A stretch of DNA of 64,000 bases from Lophius americanus (Eukaryota > Chordata > Actinopteri > Lophiiformes > Lophiidae), in the NCBI GenBank assembly GCA_037951165.1, contig JBBDHG010000054.1, positions 2,432,001 to 2,496,000 on the forward strand, read 5' to 3'. The notes under the pieces were generated by a model, which was not told where the DNA came from, did no database searches, and worked only from the letters and a program-made list of their open reading frames with translations. A program made the translations under genes and the position numbers. This document shows, one piece after another, positions 55,086 to 64,000 of the stretch; the stretch's first letter is position 1, and each line of letters begins with the position of its first letter.

Positions 55086-55723
55086 CCACAATATCCAGCT
55101 CAAACAAACACTTGCACGCACACACACTCTCGCTGGATAAATGAATCACTTGGAACCCCTGCCGACACACACACTGTACTACCTCATCATTCTCGCCCAC
55201 GCAGCATTCGTCTCTGGCTCCATGGGTCAACTCCGCTACATCTCTGGTGGACAAAGTTCGCCGACCCACGTCCAGCTAAGATGACCCACAACACATTCCA
55301 CCCAACACCCAATACTTCACCGGAAAAAAACGTTTTCTAGGTGCTATGGCTTTAATAAGTTATTGGTGGTCAGAAACAATTGAATAATTATATTGTATAA
55401 CAAGATCTAACGTTAAATTTATATTAAATCCACCTCTTTGCACCACGTTTAGAAAATATATAGAAGCTTGATTTATGACCTCTCATTTTCTTGTCCTAAA
55501 CAGCCAACTTTGAACCCGGATTGATAATTAATTTAACCTAATCAAATTTATTTCTGTGTTTTACCCAGTCCATGGAGGAAGGGCTATGTGGCGTGCTTAT
55601 CCTTTTGCCAGCAATATCTTTGGTTTGTGGAGGAATTCTTGTATTGAACATTGCTCACCTTATTGTGCAGATTGGACATGATCAGTAGCTTGGTTCTCGT
55701 TTCCTGCAGTTAGTAGCTCGCCG

Positions 55724-55898
55724 CTAGCTCACAATTAGCATTCAGGGGCTAGCTCACAATTAGCATTCCGGGGCTAGCTCACAGTAAGCAACCCGTCGCT
55801 AACTCACAGTTAGCAACCCGCCACTAGCTCACAGTTAGCATCCCGGCACTGGTTAACAGCTAGCACCTCATCGCTAGCTAAAAGTTAGCAGTTCGGCA
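55724..55898. repeat. 25-bp minisatellite, 7 copies
   Basis: Seven head-to-tail units of exactly 25 bp start at 55,724, 55,749, 55,774, 55,799, 55,824, 55,849 and 55,874. Core of each: CTAGCTCACAGTTAGC, then nine variable bases. Each core is itself a small imperfect palindrome (GCTAA...TTAGC). The first five units are close to each other and the last two more diverged. A partial unit precedes at about 55,708. Confidence 0.9.
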
Positions 55899-56319
55899 CT
55901 CCTGTTGCTTGGTTTCCAGGCGTGGGCCGATCTATCATCCAGATATGAAAACCATGAAAGACTTTGGGAAATAGAAATCATTAGTGAGTGTGAGGTCAAC
56001 CAACAAACATTTAATTAGTTATAAATTGCAGATTAACAAGTTTTGTCAAACGAGAAATCAGTCGGAGACTTTGAATCTTGATTTATAATTTCCAAGCTAT
56101 GTCCAAACAATATCCTGTAACAATTGTTTACCATGTGTTCATCGACACTAACATAGATTACCCAGTCAATAATATTTATTCAATGGAAAATAGATGTTTT
56201 ACATGATTTATAAACACGAACATATCCATACCCAAAAGCTGAAGAATATCTTAAATGACCAGACTTGAAAACTTTAAAAATCCCTGACATAAAAGCATTT
56301 TAACATTTCTTAACACGTA

Positions 56320-56690
56320 TTTTCTACCACAAGGGGGAGCTTTATCTACAATCGTTTATGGGCCACAATTTCTCACCCGCTGTACCGATTCAATCCAAAT
56401 TGGTGCCTTTGAATCAACTCGAGGAGATCCATCTCCTGGGAGTCTATCACCCATCACCTCTCTTACGTCTGGTATCTTTAGACCACAGTCTAAAAGCTCA
56501 TATTTTACTCACTAGAGGGAGCTTTTTTACAAAATACACTGTTCTTCAGACATAACTCCTTACAGTTGGTCAGATAAACTCTTAACCTCACATTTCATTT
56601 GAGCTGTTCCATCAGGGGTATTGGGAACTTTTGGGGGATTTACACCTGCTGTCGTTGACGACAGCGTAGGCATGGCTTAATTGTGTTTTT
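56320..56690 (-). repeat. R1 dispersed repeat, reversed copy
   Basis: CACAAGGGGGAGCTTTATCT, CGATTCAATCCAAATTGGTG, ACTCACTAGAGGGAGCTTTT, TACAAAATACACTGTTCTTC and CTGTCGTTGACGACAGCGTA read R1 blocks backwards. Confidence 0.7.
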
Positions 56691-57029
56691 TTCTCGTGAA
56701 GTATTTTGTATCTTAATTTATATAAGTTCTATACATATCAAGTTATTATGAAAAAGGTCCTTTCGCAATTTTGAAGAAATTCTTGCCCCCAGATCCCCCC
56801 CTTCTAAATCAGTTGACAACTTCATGGGACTTCAAACATGCACACATTAAACTGTTTTTGGTTGCCGTCTTTCCCACTGTTTGTGTTTCACTCTATGGAC
56901 TGGACCATGGAGCGAGACAGGCAGGTCAGAATACTGCATCTCTGGGGCATGAAAAGAAAAAAACAGATTATTAGATGGCTGACTCAAGATATCAGCCAAC
57001 TAGAGGTCTACCATAAAGGATGATGGACG

Positions 57030-60000
57030 CAAACAGGATTATATACTGCAGAGATTTATTGGGGGTTGAAGACAGGTGTGGTGAAGAGCCGCCCAGCTCA
57101 CCAAAAGCATTCGCAGTGAAAGACACAGAGTAGTGGGGAGGAGGAAGAGATAGAAAAGGCCGGGAGAAGAAACCCCTCAAAAGGAGGTCGCCATCACACC
57201 CTCGCCTAAACTTGTTGCAAATTTAAATTGCCACTTGAATGTGAACCAGATATTGGGAGATGTCCCCGAAGACCGTCTCGCTAATATTTTAATATTCTTT
57301 CCAAATGTGCAATCTTATGCATATTTAAATTTTCAATCTAGGACGGAAAATGAAAAGAATATTTTGAAATTACTTCTTTTTTTTTGTTGTTGCTTGCATG
57401 AATATTTCAAACAGGTTAACTTTACTCATCCATAAATGAAGTCCCTCTCCCCCGCTGTGCCTTCATGAAACATTCATGAGTGTGTGCAACATGTATATCT
57501 TCAATCATGTAAATGTATACGACCACATATCGTCTCTGCGGCAGGCACTTCTTGTTTTAATACAGATCTGGTTTGGTACCATTCCGTCCTGTCAAGGACA
57601 TCGACACACACACTGAACCAAAATGCTCACACACAGAGTTTTGACAGCACAATGAACCGACAAGCGCAGACAAAGTCACGCCCTTTAGTGTCGTCCTCTG
57701 ACCGGAACGCGGACCCCCGCCGTCAGACAGACACAGCTCACTGGCTAGGCGCCGCTCCAAATCCTCCTGAGGAAAATTAGGCATCTTATTTCCTCTTTTG
57801 TTCCCACTTCTCCTGCTCTTTTGTCTCCAATCTCGTCAGCTTTTATCTGGTCCAGCCTCTCATTTCTCTGAAATCCTCTTTTCTCTTTTGCTGTCTTTGT
57901 TAGTCCGTCTCACACTGGGAAGCAACCTCCACTCTGATCCACAACTCCAGCATGAGCTGGAGCTTCATCGGCTTATCCACCGTGTGCGTGTCTGTATGTG
58001 TGCGTGTGTGTAGAAATTGTGTTGTGAGAATGAGAAGCATTTGTGAAGACCAGGGAGAATCTGTGAACGTGACCTCCTCTCCTGGCTGCCTGACAGAGTG
58101 GGCAGAATGCCCGGATTGGGTGGTCGTTGTGAAGCACTCAGCCGTTCATCGACCGACAGCCGTTGATCTGCAAAATCCAATGACTCACTAGCTTCTCAGC
58201 ATGCAGACCACATATGCATACATGCAAACGTGACGGCCGTGTGTAAGCAGGCACACATGCGGACACTGAGAGGATGTCCTACGGCTGTAATTACCTAATA
58301 ACATAATTGCCGTCCACAAATGAATCGCCCGTAATAGGTTCAGATTGTAGAGAAAGGGTTGAAAACAATCAGATTGTCAGGGGCTGCGGTGAATGCAGAT
58401 TCCCAGCCCTAACCCACGTAGTAATTAAGAAAGCAATGCTGGAAACGAATCGGAGTACTGGCTCTAATTAGGATCTTTATTGCAGTTATTTTTGCCGTCA
58501 TGGGCTGTTCCTGAGTTATTAAAATAGACAAAGGTGCAGAAATGTTTTATGTGAGAGTCATCGGAGTTGTTTGGGAGATTAGTCAGCCGTTTGATTTTTG
58601 ATTTCAGCTCCTCGTTGTGAGATTTATCACATGAAGGCAGCTGATAATTGTACAGAAAGGATAGCGTGGACCACATCTAATAAAGATTCCATTTTTATTT
58701 GGAATTGATTCTGTTCATCCAAATCAGCAGCCTGGGAGATTTAACATCTCATTTAACTTCTTTTTGCTCGGAATTAGAGGTTTTTCCCCAGTTTGTCTTG
58801 AATCTGTGCTATGTATACGGCATATGGATTTGAGTAATGGATCAATCAAAGTATTCAAGTGTAAGAAGACCCGGTTGAACCCATGAAAGTGTCACAAAAA
58901 ATGGCAGTGCTATGAAACAATGCTTTATCCTTGGTTGCTTTTTTAAAACCAAAAGTGTGTTTGAATCTATTTAACAATTCTAAGGCTTTAATAAAAATGT
59001 CCTCCTGTTTTACATTTAAACCCTTTGAGGAAAAAACAAGTGAATATTGCTATAGATCCTATTTTTCATGTAAATGTACAGTTTTGTATACAACTATACA
59101 TGTAAATAAAAAAGGGACTTGTGTGTTGCTAAGAATAGAAATGGTCAAGTTTCAAATGAGGAAAAAAAGTCCCTTAAACGCTCCATAGGTAGAGATTTGT
59201 ATAATGAAATTAAACATCTTTAGTTCGGTTTAGTTTATTTATTTATTATTACTATAAACCCACCAGAATCTTCATTGAAGGAGAAACTGGATTATTGCAG
59301 GTTAAGATTCAGCTCCCTCCCCTGCCCAGTGTTTGTAAAACCTTTTTACAATTCTTTAATTTCTCTCTGAAACTCTAATACTGCAGTCCCAGATTGTATC
59401 TTTGAAGGACATGACTTCAGACATGACTTCAGACATGACTTCAGACATGCCTGCAACGGCGTGAGGCACGATGGATTTGAATTCTCCTACCTACACTTTG
59501 AACAGATAAAAAAAGAATCTATTGTGGCTTTCAGGTTTGTTTAATCTTAATCTGGAAGAATCTTATCAAGCTTTAGTATTTCAGTGTGGAGAGTTCAGTT
59601 CAGATTCTCACACAACAATTAACCCTCAAATTAAGTGTCACAACTGTTTAAATGCTATAGAATGTTTTTTTTGTACAGTTTCATCACCTTGATATTTATC
59701 TCATAAAGGTCTAATTGATCATTTTCAGCTTGTTTTTTTTTTTGTCACTAAAACCAAGTTTCAATCAATTTGAACAACTCTAATGCTTTAATAACACTCA
59801 CTATATCATATTTAACCTGATCTGACTACATAGCCGGTGTAATTTAAAGAAGTTAGAAAATATTGTTGTGTTTTTGCATTTCTAAAGCCTCTAATGAGAA
59901 AATGTATAAGTTTAGACTAGGTTATGGCTATATTTCCAGAAATTATAATAGAAAAAGGAGAATCTTTGTTCCTTAATAAACATAAAGGAGACAATTAAAA

Positions 60001-61480
60001 ACCAAACTGTCAATCTGACTGATTTCCAATTTGGCATAAATGAGCATGAAAGTCAAATATGACTTTGAGGACATTTTAAAAAGTTTCAGAATGAGTTCAA
60101 TTTGGTCCTTTTGGTCTATTTCATACACCCCATAATTTTGTTTAACAGACAGATGGGTTTGGTTTCTTATGGGTTACAGCCTTTAATATTTCTTCATCGG
60201 GTCTGTAATTTGACAAAGCGTCAAACTCATTTCGAGATGGTTTGTTGTCTGGTCTGTTTTTTTCTTAGTTCTTAGGAACTGAGATTTTCTCTTTTTTTAT
60301 TTGGAACTCCAGAACTTGTATCAAAGCTGCGACTTTTCTGATTAGGATTTCAAAGGCAAAACTTTCAAGAACTTTCTCTAAACTCGCTTTACATCAATCT
60401 GTTCTAAATTTGCGGTCAGAAGAAGTTAGATAGGATACAGGGCGTGTTATTAAAGGGTTCAAATGGATCAAAACCTTACTTTGGTGATAAAAAAAACAGC
60501 TGAAAATGATCACTTAGAGACTGTAGGAGTCAAAAAACAAGGAAAAAGCTGAACGAGGAGCTGTCTAGCATGATTGTGACACGTCACTGGATTCTTATGC
60601 GTTTCTATTTGAGTAATTCAGCAATTTGCCAAGTGAAAATTGAGAGTTTAATGTCTCACAGCTCCTACACATTATTCTCTTTACTGCTCCCTCTACTCTG
60701 TTAGATCTCAAACTTAACATTTCTGTTGATGGTGTGTTGCCTGAAGGGGTCTCTGACCTCCACTCAGTGTAAAGGAAGTGAAATGGCACCACCTGTAGGA
60801 CGTTTTCACAACTGCGGCTGTTTTTGTAGCCTGCAACTTTTTTCCGGAGGACATTAGGATAATCCAAGGTGGCATGAGTCCACTTCAAACATAGATATAA
60901 AAACATATATATATATCTTTTCTTGGACGCAGCCAAACACAAATACCGCCTACATACGAGCACAAACCCCTCCAGATCAATAAACTGTGGAGTCCAGTTG
61001 TGATGGAAGCTCTCAGTAGAGATCTGCAAGCTGGTCGCTCATTGCCGAATAATGCACAACCGGGCAAATGTCACGTCACTTAAGCTTTATCCTGACACCC
61101 CACTAACATTTGGTGGTCTAACTTTAAACAAAGGAAACTCAGGCAAACAGTGCCTACGTGGATTTCTTCCCAAATGCGTTACATTAGGTGTCATGGTGGC
61201 GCGGTGAGCCACAAAACTAGTGTGTTACTGATGTCACAGAACAAGTCTCAATAGACAAACGCCTCAACGTGAGCCAACATGGTGACGAGTAACTGGGTTC
61301 TTCTCGATCCACACTTCCCCCCCCCCCTGTTCTGATCAACATTCCTCCCGGGGTCGATCATCTGGAGAACTGAACATGAGAGGGGATGCAGAGATTTAGC
61401 TGTGTGAGAGATCACATCTGAAACCCACATGGGAACGCTCACCAGGTGAAGACCTCACATCCTGGGTATTTTTACACATG
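57030..61480. other. Stretch without recognised genes
   Basis: Mostly AT-rich. 58,270-58,680 is the best candidate conserved noncoding element in the window: non-repetitive, with many homeobox-like sites (GTAATTACC, AGTAATTAAG, CTCTAATTAGG). 58,930-59,180 and 59,740-59,900 share a diverged duplication. A 12-bp tandem (ACATGACTTCAG, three units and a partial) lies at 59,409-59,455. The long minus frame 60,595-61,029 is not recognised as a protein. Confidence 0.45.
59409..59455. repeat. 12-bp tandem repeat
   Basis: ACATGACTTCAG three times followed by a partial unit ACATGCCTGCA. Confidence 0.9.
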
Positions 61481-61514
61481 TGGGTTTTGTGCCCAATGTT
61501 ATCCTGACTTTACA

Positions 61515-61760
61515 TGTCAGTGGTTATAATGTTGTTTCTGATCAGTGTACCGCCGCACGTTTCTTTTCATGCTTCAATGAAGAGGAATATGAAGCTGAAC
61601 AAACATTTGCAAAAGATTATTCCACTGACATTAGATTTACAAAGTATAGGGGACACCCACTGAGGGGTGCCATGGTAACCATCTAATCAATGTTATTCTG
61701 ACTCAACCTGTCAGTGGTTGTAATCTTCTGACCGATCTGTGTATGTTTTAAGTTAAACAT
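61515..61760. repeat. Two Tc1-end-like fragments
   Basis: CAGTGGTTATAATGTTGTTT followed by CTGATCAGTGTA at 61,519-61,550, and CTGTCAGTGGTTGTAATCTT followed by CTGACCGATCTGTGTA at 61,708-61,743. Both resemble the right end of the Tc1-type family and lie in the same orientation about 190 bp apart, which may reflect a local duplication. Confidence 0.45.
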
Positions 61761-61769
61761 CCTCCCTCA

Positions 61770-64000
61770 CCTTTGATCAGGCCTTTGAATGGAACCTGGC
61801 TATATACGAGGGCCGCAGGATGGAGAGCAAGGAGAGGTTGGATGCAGGGATTCTGCGGCCCGATCCCTGTACTGAGCAGTCAGCTTGCTAGAATTGAAGG
61901 AGCGGGGGAAAGCAGAGTCATCCGCAACACAACTGATGCGGCAGAGAAACATTTTGATTTTTTTACAGGAGAAACTTTAATATATTATAGAATAGTTTTG
62001 AAAGGGGGAATTTTCCTAAACAGGGTCTTGACCTGCCATGATAGAAAAGGGGCTTCATAAAAGGGCAAATCTCTGCCAAAAGGGGCAAAGGTTCCCTTAA
62101 ATCCAGCCTGATCCAAATGACACTCAGTTACCCAGAACATTTAGGTTTATGAGCAGGCGCTGATCTTGTCAGGTCCCCTCAGATCACCTCCACGGGGATC
62201 GGGTCTGGACTGTACATGCATCATATGAACAGGAAACCCCGTTTGAAAATAAAGATTTGAATGAGTTCATGACCAGTACGCAACTCTTATTACAATGTTA
62301 TTACCGTACATTTAAATTTTGGTAGAAATCATATTAATTCATCTGTAAGTATCGAGTTAAAATTTTTGCAACTTTTCATTTGGATTTATTTTCATTTTAA
62401 AATTAAATTACTTGAGATTTCACGGAACCTTCCACAGATGCACATTGTCGCCATATGTTAGACCACAAACCTATAATAGTTAAAAGAAAAGAAAAATAAT
62501 TCCATTATTTAAGCAACACTGGACAGGATGAGCATTTACAGATAATGTAAGTATTAAAAACTAATACTAATATCTAATACTAATCATAATACCGAGTTAT
62601 GGTCCGTGGTACACCTTGAACCCCAGTGAAGCCAACATCACACAGAAGGAAACCAGTATAAACATTTCATTGAGGTTTTTAATAATCATCAACACAATTA
62701 TGTACAAAGCAAGCCATGAGATACCGAAATGACCCCTACCTCAAGAGAATGAAAAAAAAAAAAAAAAATCCTAAAATTTGTTTCTTATGTGGTTAAAATA
62801 TCTAAAGAGTATCTGAGGGAATCAATTAAACAGTTCAACACTTTTGGTACACAAGTCTGACGAAAACCTTCAGGGTATCTCTCCTACAGTTGACCTGTGA
62901 GGTTGATGAAGAAGGGATTGATGAAGGATACCAAACTTAGAAGAAGATGGATGAGTTCTAGAGAAGTCATTTTGCGGGACAAAAGCAATGAGCTAGCTCG
63001 GATCCTGAAGCACTAGCAAATAAAGCAGATATTAAACGTATGCGTGGAATAAATTAAGGAGGACTCGTTGGGCTACTTGCAATTATTACAAATGCTGTTA
63101 TATATAATTGACAAATTCCGAGTACAATGTTGTAAATCCCATGTCGTTTGAGTTCCTCCTTCCCAAAAACATTTTTAAAAATAAAGGTGATTGTCCCGAT
63201 ACGAAAACCTCAGCGATGCAGGTCATTGGTGACCTCCAGGGTGAAAACATGAAGTCTATTCTATACGTGTGCCTCTAAAACATTACCCACAGAGGTTATA
63301 TTCTAACAATATAAACAGCGACAGGGAAAGCAAGTTGTTTTATACCAAATGTCCATCATGTCTTCAGTCACATGGTGAAATAGAAATGTTCTTCCAAGCA
63401 TGTAATGATTCCTCTACGAATAGTCTTGAATTCAAAACGAATTTCTACTCCGTGAAATCAAAATATTTTCCAGTCAGGTGTTTAGCTGTGATCTAAATCC
63501 AGCCTAGAATTACAGTAGTTCCTGTTTGGATAAGTGCCGCTCCCAACACCCTCCAAACACCCATCAGCCTGACTCAACACTATGCTTTTTTTTGTCTTTC
63601 CCCCTTCTATGACTTTTGACGACGTCATCATTTGCAAAAACACAGCATGTTAGAACATGAGTGTGGTTTAGAGTTGCATGTGTAAAAATTGTAGCATTGT
63701 CCATTTCACAATTTCACAATCTACATCAAACATTTTTTTCAAGTTATAAAAGAATTCAAACAAAAATAGAAAAATTAAAAAAAAAGAAAATCATATCCAG
63801 GGCTGAACCAACCGAATTTAATGATGTTATTGTAAATGGAGGTGAGTTTAAGTCAGCCAAATGTCCAAACCGTCCTTTTGCATCCAGTTACTCTCTTCCT
63901 TTAAAATAATACAATGCTGTCTCTTCCTTTGATGATACACATGCGAGGATCAACCGATATTTTGACTCCCTTAGCAGTGGATAAAATCAGGGCGGCGAGA
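61770..64000. other. Stretch without recognised genes
   Basis: AT-rich to the window end, with an A run at 62,751-62,768. The texture of 62,660-63,200 (long, A/T-rich, few stops in no particular frame) would fit a 3' untranslated region, but there is no coding sequence to attach it to. Confidence 0.35.

Noticed and set aside
54798..55340. 180-codon plus-strand frame
   Set aside because: Dominated by CA-repeat-derived Thr/His; no protein-like conservation expected.
55724..55898. CRISPR-like array
   Set aside because: Eukaryotic context, unit of 25 bp including spacer, no cas genes; it is a minisatellite.
60595..61029. 144-codon minus-strand frame
   Set aside because: No domain recognised, low-quality composition, overlapped by another frame; no splice or promoter support.

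Overview
The window is vertebrate nuclear DNA, almost certainly from a ray-finned (teleost) fish. The grounds are a vertebrate neuroligin gene with compact introns, very dense CA/CT/GA/GT microsatellites, and degraded transposons of the kinds that fill fish genomes (Tc1-type, hAT-type, piggyBac-like, L2- and RTE-type LINEs, tRNA-headed SINEs). There are no bacterial genes, operons or CRISPR arrays. All identifications come from reading the sequence and from remembered family features; no database search was run.

Left part (1-17,319): a neuroligin-4-type gene on the minus strand. Seven coding exons are placed with GT-AG splice sites and a continuous frame, giving 738 codons. They cover the signal peptide, the inactive esterase-like ectodomain, the stalk, the membrane span and the start of the cytoplasmic tail. 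The exon with the rest of the tail lies beyond the left edge. The stretch I recall as one 790-bp exon in mammals is cut into three exons of 451, 214 and 125 bp, which still add up to exactly 790. A further intron interrupts the cytoplasmic region.

Middle-left (17,320-21,460): 5' flank and probable promoter region, moderately CpG-rich at about 19.13-19.46 kb and crowded with low-complexity DNA (CA, CT, CG/CA, poly-G, GA, GT). On the plus strand at 19,352 a short signal-peptide-like reading frame ends at a good splice donor, a possible divergent first exon.

Right part (21,460-64,000): mostly intergenic or very long-intron DNA. It holds (i) a convincing but unidentified 109-bp minus-strand coding exon at 43,002-43,110; (ii) 3' ends of an RTE-type LINE (32.8-33.7 kb) and an L2-type LINE (45.9-46.3 kb), plus short L2-like reverse transcriptase remnants; (iii) a hAT-type element with 8-bp target duplications (37,014-38,092); (iv) a piggyBac-like remnant (51.7-52.25 kb); (v) at least a dozen copies of one dispersed repeat family, here called R1, and two copies of another with inverted ends, called R2; (vi) a 7 x 25-bp minisatellite and several diverged tandem duplications. 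Apart from the neuroligin gene I could not assemble another complete gene.
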